64,000 nucleotides of DNA from contig NZ_JBFEFI010000005.1 in assembly GCF_040717535.1 (NCBI RefSeq), positions 372,001-436,000 on the forward strand, written 5' to 3'. The DNA comes from Thalassoglobus sp. JC818 (GTDB taxonomy: Bacteria; Planctomycetota; Planctomycetia; Planctomycetales; Planctomycetaceae). Both the position numbers and the translations under genes were made by a program. Numbering within the stretch: the first letter of the stretch is position 1; every line of letters begins with the position of its first letter. This document shows, one piece after another, positions 55,004 to 64,000 of this stretch. The notes under the pieces are model-generated. The model was not told the DNA's origin and did no database searches. It worked only from the letters and a program-made list of their open reading frames with translations.

Positions 55004-56437
55004 ATGGTCGATCTTCCAATCATCGATGTTCCAAGTCCTGATTCAGGCACAGTTACGGACGAAGCTGGGTACTCGAAGGGGACCTATGCATTTGTCAGTT
55101 TGGGATGCCCCAAAAACCTCGTTGACAGCGAGAAGATGCTTGGATCGCTGGCGCTGGACGGCTACTCGCTCGTCTCTCAACCCGACCTGGCGGACTTCGT
55201 CATCGTGAACACATGCGGATTCATCGATGAGTCGCGTAAGGAATCCAAAGCTGTCATTCAGGAGATGCTCGACCTGAAGAAGTCCGGAAAGACGAAGGGA
55301 GTCATCGTCGCTGGGTGTCTTCCAGAACGTGTCGGTGGAACTCTTCTCGACGAGATGCCCGACATTGACCATATCGTCGGGGTTTTTGGTCGAGATGAAA
55401 TCACCCGCGTCGCTGACAGGCTGGTGGGTGGACATCGCGAACAACGAGAACTGTTTCGGCCCGCTGCTGTTAAAGCACTTGATGACCGCGCCCGACTTCG
55501 AATCACACCGTCGCACTTTGCCTACCTGAAGATCTCAGAAGGTTGCGATCGGACTTGCACGTTCTGTTCGATTCCAAGCATGCGCGGCAAGCACGTCACA
55601 AAGCCGATCGAAATGGTTGTGGAAGAGGCTCGTGAACTCGTCGAGGATGGAGTCCGCGAACTGATTCTTGTCGCTCAAGACACGACCTACTATGGAATGG
55701 ATCTTTACGGAGAAGTTCGCCTCGTCCAACTGCTTCAGGAGCTTGAGAAAGTCGAGGGGATCGACTGGATCCGCTTGATGTACTTGTACCCGGTGAACTT
55801 CACGGACCAGCTGATCGACACCATTGCAGCATCTTCACGTGTTCTGCCGTACCTCGATATGCCTCTCCAGCATATCAACAGCAAGGTCCTGAAACGGATG
55901 CAGCGACGTGTCAACCGAGACAAGACGATCGAGCTCGTCGAGAAACTCCGCAGCCGGATTGACAATCTTGTGCTTCGCACAACATTCGTGGTCGGTTTCC
56001 CGGGTGAGACCGACGAACAATTTGAAGAGCTCAATCAGTTCGTCGCTGATACTCGCTTTGAACGCATGGGTGTCTTTCCCTATTCACTGGAACCGGGAAC
56101 GCCGGCCGTCAAGCTGGATGGCCATCTTCCGGAAGAGGTCAAGACAGCCCGTCAGCAGAAACTGATGCAGACACAGCAAAGCATCGCGTTCGACTTCGGG
56201 AAGTCGCTCGTTGACTATGAACTTGACTGCATTATTGACGGCCCGACTGACACTCCCGGAGTCTGGGTAGGTCGCATCTTCGCCGATGCTCCGGAAATCG
56301 ATGGAAACGTCTTCATCGAATCCGATGATCTGACACCAGGAGATATGGTGCCGGTCACAATTGTCGAAGCTCGTGACTACGATCTTGTCGGCGTTCTTTC
56401 CGACGACGAATCCGAAGACGAAATTGTTTCCGGTTAG
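55004..56437 (+). CDS. rimO: Ribosomal protein S12 methylthiotransferase
   Basis: Radical-SAM enzyme of 477 residues that methylthiolates an aspartate (D88, E. coli numbering) of ribosomal protein S12. The N-terminal UPF0004 domain has its three cluster cysteines (Cys35 in SLGCPKN, Cys71 in NTCGFID, Cys105 in AGCLPERV); the radical-SAM cluster CDRTCTFC has Cys181, Cys185 and Cys188, followed by SIPSMRGKH, typical of RimO rather than MiaB. A TRAM domain ends the protein (about 385-455). The 20-residue N-terminal leader is longer than usual. pgsA follows 70 bp downstream on the same strand. Confidence 0.93.
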   Translation: MVDLPIIDVPSPDSGTVTDEAGYSKGTYAFVSLGCPKNLVDSEKMLGSLALDGYSLVSQPDLADFVIVNTCGFIDESRKESKAVIQEMLDLKKSGKTKGVIVAGCLPERVGGTLLDEMPDIDHIVGVFGRDEITRVADRLVGGHREQRELFRPAAVKALDDRARLRITPSHFAYLKISEGCDRTCTFCSIPSMRGKHVTKPIEMVVEEARELVEDGVRELILVAQDTTYYGMDLYGEVRLVQLLQELEKVEGIDWIRLMYLYPVNFTDQLIDTIAASSRVLPYLDMPLQHINSKVLKRMQRRVNRDKTIELVEKLRSRIDNLVLRTTFVVGFPGETDEQFEELNQFVADTRFERMGVFPYSLEPGTPAVKLDGHLPEEVKTARQQKLMQTQQSIAFDFGKSLVDYELDCIIDGPTDTPGVWVGRIFADAPEIDGNVFIESDDLTPGDMVPVTIVEARDYDLVGVLSDDESEDEIVSG

Positions 56438-56507
56438 ATTCTCTCCGTAAAACACCGCAGCAGTCGGTCGCTCTAACAGTGCCAAGTTGAAACGAAAGAG
56501 AAGATTG

Positions 56508-57146
56508 ATGACGGACGAGGTGGAAACGTCGAACGAGTCGCCGGTGACTGCTCGGGAAGAATCACTGAACATCCCGAACCTGATCACCTTTTCGAGACTG
56601 ATTCTTTCGTTCGTCGTTCTGGCACTCATTGACTTCACGGACTACTGGCTTCTGACGACAGCAATTTTCGTCATCGCTGCAGCCACCGACTATGTCGACG
56701 GCTATCTGGCCAGAAAATGGAATCAGGTTACGGTTCTTGGCCGCATCATGGACCCCTTCGTCGACAAAGTCATTGTCGGCGGAACATTGATCTTCCTGAC
56801 AGCTCATCCCGACAGCGGCATCTGTCCATGGACGACGTTTATTGTGATCGGTCGCGAGATGTTTGTGACCGGTCTGCGATCTGTCCTCGAAGGCCACGGA
56901 ATCGACTTCTCAGCGAAATGGAGCGGCAAGCTGAAGATGATCATTCAGTCGGTCACCATCCCGCTTTGCCTTGCGTCCATGAGTCCAGCACTCATGGAAT
57001 TTCTCGGTCAATACGCAGAGCTGTTCGTTTCCGTTCGAGACTGGATGATCATCGCAATGGTTTTGATCACGCTCTATTCAGGAGCTGAATACACCTGGAG
57101 AGGCATGGCGTTGATGGCCCAACAGAAGTCGACTCCAGAGAAGTAA
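56508..57146 (+). CDS. pgsA: CDP-diacylglycerol-glycerol-3-phosphate 3-phosphatidyltransferase
   Basis: Membrane enzyme of 212 residues for the first committed step to phosphatidylglycerol. The CDP-alcohol phosphotransferase motif is complete: Asp61, Asp64-Gly65, Ala68-Arg69, Gly78, Asp82 and Asp86 (D-x2-DG-x2-AR-x8-G-x3-D-x3-D). About five hydrophobic helices surround it. The N-terminal 22 residues are an extra, charged tail. I use the ATG at 56508 rather than a TTG seven codons upstream. It follows rimO and may be in its operon. Confidence 0.9.
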   Translation: MTDEVETSNESPVTAREESLNIPNLITFSRLILSFVVLALIDFTDYWLLTTAIFVIAAATDYVDGYLARKWNQVTVLGRIMDPFVDKVIVGGTLIFLTAHPDSGICPWTTFIVIGREMFVTGLRSVLEGHGIDFSAKWSGKLKMIIQSVTIPLCLASMSPALMEFLGQYAELFVSVRDWMIIAMVLITLYSGAEYTWRGMALMAQQKSTPEK

Positions 57147-57477
57147 TTCCAACAACCAGTCATAAATCACTTTCTCTTCAATTGAAGACTGCCCGCTCGT
57201 GCCGAGGAATTCGCTTGGCACTTCTGAGACAGAATATGTGGTCATCGTTCCTGCAGTTTCGCGAAGACCGGAATAAGTGCGCCAGTCGCGATTGTAGAAC
57301 CTGTTGCGTAAGCTGTTTTCGTGAACACGCTTCGCAAAGTCGCTCGCCGAAGCAATAATCGTGTTGAGGCAATCTCCTCAGAGAAACGTTGACACTCAGG
57401 CTGATGCATCCGCTCATTGGCGGTGCTGCAATAGGAAGTTGGGCTCTCGCGATTTCCCGCCTCGCCCATGAGAGACT
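57147..57477. other. Intergenic region without a recognisable gene
   Basis: About 330 bp; only short, out-of-phase frames. Contains the promoter of the CPBP protease gene, but I cannot mark it. Confidence 0.4.
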
Positions 57478-58602
57478 ATGAACGAAGACCTCGACAACGC
57501 TCCTCGACCTGAATATTCAAATTCTTCGGGTGAGGCTTCGGTCGTCATCGACAACCGCGACCGATCTCGGCCAGCAGGACCGGGACTTCCTGAATCGTTG
57601 TTCTGGATCTTCCTGTTCTTCCTTCTGCAGATGATCGGGATGGTAGTCGTGATCATCGCCATGATGGCAGTCACTCTGCAAAACGTCGAACAGCTTCAGG
57701 ACTTCCAATTCGAGCCATGGTTCGAAGCGCTGTCGCCGAACAAGAAGTTGACCGTCGTCACGGCTCCAGCTCTCGTCTGCTATGTCTTTCTGATTCCACT
57801 CGGCTTGTGGAGAATGTCTCCGAGGCCGCTCCGCAAATTGAAGATGGATTCACCGTCGTTGGGCCAGTTGCTGGTCGCGACCAGCCTGGTTGTCCCGATG
57901 ACTGTCATCGCTGACTCCATGATGCAACTCGGGGAACTCGGCTGGGCAAAACTTGTGGAAAACATTCCTCTTCTGGAAATGTTTCAAGGAACGGACGTTC
58001 ATGAAGTTCTTGGAAAATTCAACGACTCCACGCTGCTCCTCGCAGTCTTTTTCATCGCTGTCGTCCCAGCAATCGGCGAAGAATTTCTGTTTCGTGGGTT
58101 GATCGGACAAGGTCTGACCCGCCGATGGGGAATCACACTCGGAGTGGCCCTGACCACGCTGTTGTTTGCCGGGGTGCACATGTATCCCCCTCATATCTTT
58201 GCGATTCTCCCGGTCGGCCTGACACTTCACTGGGTCTACCTCACAACACGAAGCTTCTGGGCGCCAGTACTGTTTCACTTTCTAAATAATGCTCTGGCCA
58301 CCGTTTTGCTTAGAGTCGATCAGGATGATCTGGAAACCCCTTGGTTCTATCTTCCAGTTGCATTGGCATATGCAGTCTGGTGCTTCTACTGGCTCTTCCA
58401 GATGAGAACACGAAGGGTGCCGGAAAAATCAACAGTTCCGGCCGACGAACAGTTCGACAGCGCTCTTGCACAACCTGAGACTTCCGAAGAACCGAAACGC
58501 TACGTCCTGAAATCAGATACTTTCGCACTCCCGTTGGTTATCGCTGCCGTGATGCTTGCACTGTGTGGCTATGACGTGGTTCGAGTCTTGATTCCTCAAT
58601 AA
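57478..58602 (+). CDS. CPBP family intramembrane metalloprotease
   Basis: Membrane protein of 374 residues with about eight hydrophobic helices. The CPBP (Abi/Rce1-like) motifs are present: EExxxR as E201-E202-x3-R206 in IGEEFLFRGLIG, His234 in FAGVHMYP and HxxxN as His267 and Asn271 in LFHFLNN. The N-terminal 38 residues are cytoplasmic and charged, as is a loop at about 300-350. These enzymes cleave prenylated or signal peptides in the membrane; the substrate is unknown. The gene is alone. Confidence 0.87.
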   Translation: MNEDLDNAPRPEYSNSSGEASVVIDNRDRSRPAGPGLPESLFWIFLFFLLQMIGMVVVIIAMMAVTLQNVEQLQDFQFEPWFEALSPNKKLTVVTAPALVCYVFLIPLGLWRMSPRPLRKLKMDSPSLGQLLVATSLVVPMTVIADSMMQLGELGWAKLVENIPLLEMFQGTDVHEVLGKFNDSTLLLAVFFIAVVPAIGEEFLFRGLIGQGLTRRWGITLGVALTTLLFAGVHMYPPHIFAILPVGLTLHWVYLTTRSFWAPVLFHFLNNALATVLLRVDQDDLETPWFYLPVALAYAVWCFYWLFQMRTRRVPEKSTVPADEQFDSALAQPETSEEPKRYVLKSDTFALPLVIAAVMLALCGYDVVRVLIPQ

Positions 58603-58922
58603 CCCGGTGCATTACCGTAGAGGTGGGACGCGGCTGCGACTCTCCACATTGCGTTGGGCAATCAGGACAGGTTGGGTGAACGGATCGATCCGATTTCTCT
58701 CAATCAACGCTTTCTACAAGTTCGAACGAGAATGAACGCTTTCGCCGGTGATCGAGCGGCATCACGCATCGCCACATGCAAAAAACTCGTTGAGAGATCG
58801 CAATTGAGGTAAGTTTTTATCGTGGATCATTCTCGAAGCACGATCTGGTCGCGTCTAATGCACCGCGATAGCTAGACCGTTTCACATCTCGATTCCGACC
58901 GATTCCAATTCTCACAGCTTCA
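58603..58922. other. Intergenic region without a recognisable gene
   Basis: About 320 bp between two plus-strand genes; no RNA, terminator or small gene that I can support. Confidence 0.4.
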
Positions 58923-61229
58923 ATGAACGCACTCACTGATCAATCCGAAGTGTTTCGCCAGCGCGTCAAGAAACGTGCCTGGCTCACGCTGGCGGTGATC
59001 GGTCTTCTCGTTCCCTTCGTCATCGTCGGTGCGATTCGCAGCATTGATGGAATGCGAATCACTCCTGAAAAGTGGATGTCTCCGACCAATCCACAGCGAC
59101 AGGCGTTTGAAGAATTCCGGAGCAACTTTGAAGGGAATGACGTCGTCTATGTCAGCTGGGAAGGCTGCACGCTCGACGATCCCAGACTGCTGAAGTTGCA
59201 GCAAGAAGTCATGGCCCGGAATTCACTGCCTGAAATTCCGGAAGTTGTCCCGTTCGAACGTGTTCTGACTGGTCCCGGTATTCTTGAGCAGATGACATCT
59301 CCTCCGCTTGGGTTGTCCACTGAAGATGCAATTCAACGAATGACGGGAGTGCTCGTTGGTCCGGATCAAGAAACGAGTTGCGCTCTTGTTGTGCTGACGT
59401 ATGACGGCAACGAAGCCCGGAAGAAATCCATTGAGCACCTTTTGAATGTCTCGGAAGACGTGACTGGCTTGTCTCAGGCAGAGTTGATTGTCGCGGGACC
59501 GCCGCACGATGGAGTTGCGATTGACGCGGAAAGTCTGGAGGGGATCAATTTTTACGGAGCACTTTCCACCCTCGTCGCTGCCATCTTGTGCATTGCTTGT
59601 CTGAGGTCCTGGAGAATTTCCGGCTTGATCATCGGCATCGCCTGCCTGGGTCAAGGTCTCGTTCTCGCAGCTGTCTATTTTTCCGGACTTACGCTCGATG
59701 CTGTTCTGATCGTCGCTCCTCCACTCGTCTTCGTCCTCACAGTTTCGGCGGGCGTCCATTATTGCAATTACTATTTCGCACAATCGAACGTGCTTCCCCC
59801 GGTGGAAGCGGTCCAAGAAGCAATGCGTGAAGGCTGGGCTCCCTGTTGCCTGGCTGCCATCACAACAGCCGTTGGCTTGAGTTCTCTCGCAGTCAGCGGC
59901 ATTGCTCCGGTCGCTGCGTTCGGACGCATCAGCGCCTGCGGACTGCTCGTGACAGTCGCAATCCTGATGGGAGTTCTTCCCGACGCACTCTGCAAGTGGC
60001 CGATTCGAAAGAAAGAGTCCACCAACCTGTTCTCAGCAAAGCAGCTCCACGCGTTTGGATGTGTCGTCGTCCGCTACTCCGTTCTGATCACATTCGTATC
60101 GATTGTGGGCATCATCGGTCTGGGCCAAGGATTGCGATCAATCAGAACCAGTGTCGACGCGACATCACTCTTCGCGAGTGACACGAAAATTATCACTGAC
60201 TACCAGTGGCTCGAAGAGAAGATCGGACCATCTGTGCCTGTCGAAGTGGTCGTTCACATCGAAAACGAAGACGCAATGAGTCTGTCTCAACAGGTGGAAC
60301 TGGTCAGCACAATTCACAGCGCATTGGAGACTGTTCCGGGTATCGATAGCGTCCTCTCCGCACGTTCGTTTCTCCCCGAAGAAGTCTGGACAGAATCGAA
60401 AGGCCCTCTGGTCAGACAAGCATTGATCCGTCGACGACTCTACGACTCTCGTGATCTGTTCGAAGAGTCGAACTACTTTCACTCAGGTGAAAACGGAGAT
60501 GCCTGGAGACTGACTGGCCGCGTGCGAGCCACGGAAGGCCGAAGCTATGGAGAATTGCAGGCGAAGATCAAAGCACAGGTCGAAAAGATTCTCGACGCAC
60601 AAGAGCTTCCCCCGAACTCAGTTCGTGCAGAATACACAGGGATGATGCCACTCATTGAGAGTGTGCAAGTCATGATCATGCACGATCTCTTTTGGAGCCT
60701 GTTGACAGCTTTTGGACTGATCGGAATCTCTGTGCTGCTCGTCCTCCGACAGCCCGCTTTGGCACTTATGGTGACGGTTCTGAATACCTTTCCAGTCATT
60801 GTGACGTTCGGAGCGATGGGCCTGCTGTCCGTGCCGATCGATATCGGTTCCATGATGACGGCTGGGGTCGCGATGGGAATCGCAGTCGACGATACCATTC
60901 ACTTCCTATGCTTCCATCGCATGAAGACGATGGAAACAGGACACACGCGGGAAGCGATCATTGAGTCCGTGGCTGTCTGTGGAGCAGCGATGCTTCAAAC
61001 AACGCTGATCTGTGCTGCTTCGATGCTCGTCTTCGCACTCAGTGCCTTCATCCCAACACGTCAGTTCGGGTTGCTGATGGCATCGATCCTAACGATCGCA
61101 CTTCTGAGTGATCTCATCACTCTCCCAGCACTCCTCGCGCTTTGGAACCGACCTAAATCGGAACCTCCTCAAAGCTCATTGTGTCCAAGCAGCGAAGCTG
61201 AGAAGCAACAAACCGTCGTTTCTGAATAA
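58923..61229 (+). CDS. MMPL/RND-type membrane transporter
   Basis: Transporter of 768 residues with the RND/MMPL architecture: TM1 at about 18-37, a large extracytoplasmic domain (about 40-195), five or more helices from about 200 to 355 including PPLVFVLTVSAGVHYCNYYF, a second extracytoplasmic domain (about 400-575), then the helix group with MTAGVAMGIAVDDTIHFLCFHR, whose acidic residues lie at the proton-relay position. Two-fold internal symmetry is clear. It may export lipids or other hydrophobic compounds, as MMPL proteins do; no adaptor or outer-membrane gene is linked. The desaturase gene follows. Confidence 0.88.
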   Translation: MNALTDQSEVFRQRVKKRAWLTLAVIGLLVPFVIVGAIRSIDGMRITPEKWMSPTNPQRQAFEEFRSNFEGNDVVYVSWEGCTLDDPRLLKLQQEVMARNSLPEIPEVVPFERVLTGPGILEQMTSPPLGLSTEDAIQRMTGVLVGPDQETSCALVVLTYDGNEARKKSIEHLLNVSEDVTGLSQAELIVAGPPHDGVAIDAESLEGINFYGALSTLVAAILCIACLRSWRISGLIIGIACLGQGLVLAAVYFSGLTLDAVLIVAPPLVFVLTVSAGVHYCNYYFAQSNVLPPVEAVQEAMREGWAPCCLAAITTAVGLSSLAVSGIAPVAAFGRISACGLLVTVAILMGVLPDALCKWPIRKKESTNLFSAKQLHAFGCVVVRYSVLITFVSIVGIIGLGQGLRSIRTSVDATSLFASDTKIITDYQWLEEKIGPSVPVEVVVHIENEDAMSLSQQVELVSTIHSALETVPGIDSVLSARSFLPEEVWTESKGPLVRQALIRRRLYDSRDLFEESNYFHSGENGDAWRLTGRVRATEGRSYGELQAKIKAQVEKILDAQELPPNSVRAEYTGMMPLIESVQVMIMHDLFWSLLTAFGLIGISVLLVLRQPALALMVTVLNTFPVIVTFGAMGLLSVPIDIGSMMTAGVAMGIAVDDTIHFLCFHRMKTMETGHTREAIIESVAVCGAAMLQTTLICAASMLVFALSAFIPTRQFGLLMASILTIALLSDLITLPALLALWNRPKSEPPQSSLCPSSEAEKQQTVVSE

Positions 61230-61434
61230 CCTGCGAATGGCCCTCTTCGCAAACCGCAACATTGTGCGCAAACACTTCATGTGAAGCAACTTACGACCTG
61301 CACACACAGTCGAGGCTGACACGATCCGAGCAACCGTCAGGATCAAACTAAATCTTCAAGCCGCATGAGACTCTGGGTAAAATGGGACCGGAGACTAAAA
61401 TAGATGAAGTGATCCGTTCGTGACGGGACCTAAC

Positions 61435-62517
61435 ATGGAGGAAACTGTCGAAAGTGGTTTCAATCCAATGTCGAGCACGATGAGCCAGCCTGCAAATACT
61501 TCCGTGTCCAAACAGTCCGTGTCATGGTCTACGATTCCTCGGTTTCTCTTCGCACCGATCGGACTCGCCGGGATGTTTGCGCTCGCATTCTCCTGGCCGA
61601 ACGACCATTGGATCACATGGGCTTTCTGGACACTGCTCGTCTCGTATTCCCTCTTCTGCTGGACGAGTTGCTTCCACGAAGCAGCCCATCACACGCTGGG
61701 GGGATCGAAAAAGTGGAGCATCATCATTGGCAGATTCATCGGGACGATGATTTTCGTTCCGTTCCATGTCTATCGTGAAAGCCACATTCGACATCACGCT
61801 TACTTGAACAAGTCGACCGACTGGGAACTGTGGCCCTACTCTGACCCGAATGCGTCGCTCTGGTTCCGTAGAATCTTTTGTTGGTTGGAAATCCCGTTCG
61901 GGTTCTTGACGTCTCCATATGTCTACGGACGACTCTACTTCCACAAAGATTCGTCACTTCAGAATCCCGAAGTCCGACGATTGATCCGCAACGAGTACAT
62001 TGCCATCGCCGTTGTATGGACAGCAATTTTCACACTCGTCGCTGTCACTTCGAGCTGGCACCTCTTCTTGATCGTGTGGATCATTCCGCATGTCATCGCA
62101 GGCATCTACCAGACGTTTCGCAAGTTCACAGAGCATCTCGGAATGCGAAGCTACGATCCGCTTCTGGGAACGCGCACCGTCATCGGTTCAAGCCCGATCA
62201 CCACGATTTGCACGTACTTCAACTTCGACATCTTCGTCCACGGACCGCACCATCGTCATCCCCGCTATCGCCACGAAGCACTCTGCGATCGCATGGCACA
62301 ATACGAGGTCGAAAACCCGTCGCTCGACTACCCCATCTTCAAAACCTACTGGGGTGCCATTCGCGACTTGATTCCCTCGCTGATCTTGAATCCGGGAGTT
62401 GGCATGAACGTGGGCGCTCCTCCTCCCTCAGAAGAGAAACCTCACGACGTCAGCGACTTCAGTGAGGACGTTACAGCCCAGATTCTCGGCGAGAAAGACG
62501 CCGTCATCGACGCGTAG
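61435..62517 (+). CDS. Membrane fatty acid desaturase
   Basis: Di-iron membrane enzyme of 360 residues that introduces double bonds (or hydroxyl groups, as in the related beta-carotene hydroxylases) into acyl chains. The three His boxes are HEAAHH (81-86), HIRHH (117-121) and HGPHHRH (269-275), with an additional His in FTEHLG (234). Hydrophobic helices surround the boxes. The C-terminal 45 residues are polar and Pro/Glu-rich. I use the ATG at 61435; a GTG at 61420 is in frame and an ATG at 61468 is also possible. The position after an MMPL transporter hints at membrane-lipid functions. Confidence 0.85.
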   Translation: MEETVESGFNPMSSTMSQPANTSVSKQSVSWSTIPRFLFAPIGLAGMFALAFSWPNDHWITWAFWTLLVSYSLFCWTSCFHEAAHHTLGGSKKWSIIIGRFIGTMIFVPFHVYRESHIRHHAYLNKSTDWELWPYSDPNASLWFRRIFCWLEIPFGFLTSPYVYGRLYFHKDSSLQNPEVRRLIRNEYIAIAVVWTAIFTLVAVTSSWHLFLIVWIIPHVIAGIYQTFRKFTEHLGMRSYDPLLGTRTVIGSSPITTICTYFNFDIFVHGPHHRHPRYRHEALCDRMAQYEVENPSLDYPIFKTYWGAIRDLIPSLILNPGVGMNVGAPPPSEEKPHDVSDFSEDVTAQILGEKDAVIDA

Positions 62518-62677
62518 TTGAACGTGCGAGCGTTGCTCAGTCCTAAGTGCTTGACGCATTGACGAGTCCATCTGACGATGACATTTGTCGTCTCAGGTTG
62601 CGATTCAATTCGAAGTCGTCAACAATCAGAGAACCACTTCTGGATCTCAGTTCTCTGAATTCTCAGGACACTCACCA

Positions 62678-63943
62678 ATGCGCCGCTCACTCAGCACGGT
62701 TCTTCGTGTCGTCATATTTACATGCGCAATCTGGCCGGTCTTAAGAGCCGAGGATCTCGAAGCCGATAGTCACCGCTTCGTGCTGATTGATACGCAGTCC
62801 GGCCAATGGGTTCGAGAGAAGACTCTCTCTTCCAAAAACTTCGATGGCATCGCAAAAGCTTCCGGTTGGTCAGTCCGCAAGGAAGTGCTGCACGGAGGCA
62901 AGCAGAATGGGGTCGATCTCATCACCATCGAGAATGGTGCGATGGCCTTTCGAGTCATCCCAACACGAGGCATGAGCATTCTCGATGTGGAAATCAACGA
63001 CTTCCGCATCGGTTGGGAATCTCCGGTCAAAGAAGTCGTCCACCCGCAGTGGGTCAACCTCGAATCTCGCGGAGGAATTGGATGGCTGGAAGGATTCAAC
63101 GAATGGATGGTCCGATGCGGCCTGGAGTTCGCTGGGCATCCCGGAGTTGATCAGTTCACCGACAATACAGGTGCCGAAGCGGAGATGATGCTGACGCTCC
63201 ACGGAAAGGTCGGGAACATCCCTGCCTCGCGTGTCGAGTTGCTAATCGACAAAGCCCCGCCTCACCGAATTCGCCTGCGTGGGACCGTTCATGAATCGAT
63301 GTTGTTCGGGCCGAAGCTAAAGCTGACCACCGAAGTCTCCACGATTCCAGGATCGACCGAGCTGACGATCTCAGACGAAGTCACCAACATCGGATCGGAC
63401 CCTCAAGAAATCCAACTCATCTATCACACCAACTTCGGTGTGCCGTTGCTGTCAGAAGGAGCGAATTTCATCGCTCCAGTGCAATCCGTTCAGCCAATGA
63501 ACGCAGCAGCGACGGAAGACATTGATGCCCCATGGACCTATGCCGCCCCGACGAAAGGCTACATCGAAAAAGTCTATCTGATGAAGCTCTATGCCGATGC
63601 AAATTCCGAGACGCTGGTCTGTTTGAAGAACAGCGAAGGCAATCGCGCAGCCACGATTAGGTACAACGTCGACCAATTGCCATGCTTCACGCTTTGGAAA
63701 AACTTGACCACGATCGAAAACGGATACGTCACAGGGCTGGAACCCGGCACTTCCTATCCATTCAATCGAAGCGTCGAGCGGCCGCACGGACGAATTCCCG
63801 TCCTCGCCGCTGACGAAACTCGCCAGTTCACGCTGACCTACGAATTCATGAATTCGACTCAGCAAATCAATGAGTCGATCGAAGAAATCCGGAAGCTTCA
63901 GAATGATCGACCGACAGAGATACTTCAGGACCCGCCGGAATAA
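62678..63943 (+). CDS. Exported DUF4432 (aldose 1-epimerase-like) protein
   Basis: Secreted protein of 421 residues: signal peptide (1-24, ending LRAED), then a beta-sandwich of galactose-mutarotase-like type with the DUF4432 features FRVIPTRGMSILDVEI (about 89-104), ESRGGIGWLEGFNEWMVRCGLEFAGHPG (about 130-157), and HTNFGVPLLSEGANF (about 250-264). Mutarotase-family active-site His/Glu candidates cannot be confirmed by eye. The C-terminal 35 residues are a helical tail. The substrate is probably a sugar, but this is family-level inference. The frame upstream (62585-62677) is excluded because it precedes the signal peptide. Confidence 0.85.
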   Translation: MRRSLSTVLRVVIFTCAIWPVLRAEDLEADSHRFVLIDTQSGQWVREKTLSSKNFDGIAKASGWSVRKEVLHGGKQNGVDLITIENGAMAFRVIPTRGMSILDVEINDFRIGWESPVKEVVHPQWVNLESRGGIGWLEGFNEWMVRCGLEFAGHPGVDQFTDNTGAEAEMMLTLHGKVGNIPASRVELLIDKAPPHRIRLRGTVHESMLFGPKLKLTTEVSTIPGSTELTISDEVTNIGSDPQEIQLIYHTNFGVPLLSEGANFIAPVQSVQPMNAAATEDIDAPWTYAAPTKGYIEKVYLMKLYADANSETLVCLKNSEGNRAATIRYNVDQLPCFTLWKNLTTIENGYVTGLEPGTSYPFNRSVERPHGRIPVLAADETRQFTLTYEFMNSTQQINESIEEIRKLQNDRPTEILQDPPE

Positions 63944-64000
63944 GGCCAGGCGTCTCAGCTCCGAACTCGACTGAATCGCTAACTGACAGTTTCATCGAGA

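Overview
The window looks like a chromosomal piece of a planctomycete (class Planctomycetia, order Planctomycetales; genus not assigned). The evidence is a set of families typical of that phylum: a BBP7-type outer-membrane barrel protein, a DUF1559 pseudopilin followed by a small lipoprotein, two DUF1592/DUF1552 gene pairs (heme-binding secreted protein plus a Tat-exported partner), an ECF sigma factor next to a large Ser/Thr kinase, secreted PQQ-like propellers and long repeat-rich exported proteins. Coding density is moderate, operons are short, and many gaps of 200 to 800 bp hold nothing recognisable.

Layout. 0.3-5.3 kb: BBP7 protein, DUF455 ferritin-like protein, a CoaC-type flavoprotein, a Tat-exported TIM-barrel protein, then two very cysteine-rich secreted proteins in one minus-strand unit. 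5.76-8.5 kb: tRNA-Met(CAU), a possible fragment of a tRNA-Ser, a tyrosine recombinase gene broken by two in-frame stops, and a cluster of strong hairpins in otherwise decayed DNA; this is an old integration scar. 8.4-16.5 kb: an ECF sigma factor, a Ser/Thr kinase and three secreted PQQ-like beta-propeller proteins. The same bipartite motif (CCCC, 12 bases, ATTTCGCATTA) stands before the sigma gene and before both propeller transcription units, so this block reads as one autoregulated regulon. 17.1-20.7 kb: ASCH protein, serine hydrolase and a dead DNA adenine methylase. 21.0-23.9 kb: a MocR-type regulator divergent from an exported cupin/DJ-1 fusion. 24-33.6 kb: membrane proteins (fused MFS/spermidine-synthase-like, AI-2E-like), an Ntn amidase, tilS, and an overlapping lipB-lipA pair in which the LipB copy seems to lack the family's catalytic Lys and Cys.

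34-40.7 kb: NTF2-like protein, a glycine-rich/TPR secreted protein, the DUF1559 pseudopilin with its lipoprotein, and an ABM monooxygenase. 40.9-54.6 kb: the two DUF1592/DUF1552 pairs, enclosing a coiled-coil exported protein, an exported protein that ends in a Hint (hedgehog/intein) domain, and an alpha/beta hydrolase; a DUF1643 gene closes the block. 55-64 kb: rimO, pgsA, a CPBP protease, an MMPL/RND-type transporter, a fatty-acid desaturase and an exported DUF4432 (aldose-epimerase-like) protein.

The strongest candidates for something undescribed are the sigma/kinase/propeller regulon with its shared promoter motif, the LipB without its catalytic pair, the Hint-tailed secreted protein, the Cys-rich secreted pair and the hairpin cluster beside the dead recombinase. 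All functional calls come from reading the sequence; no database search was run.
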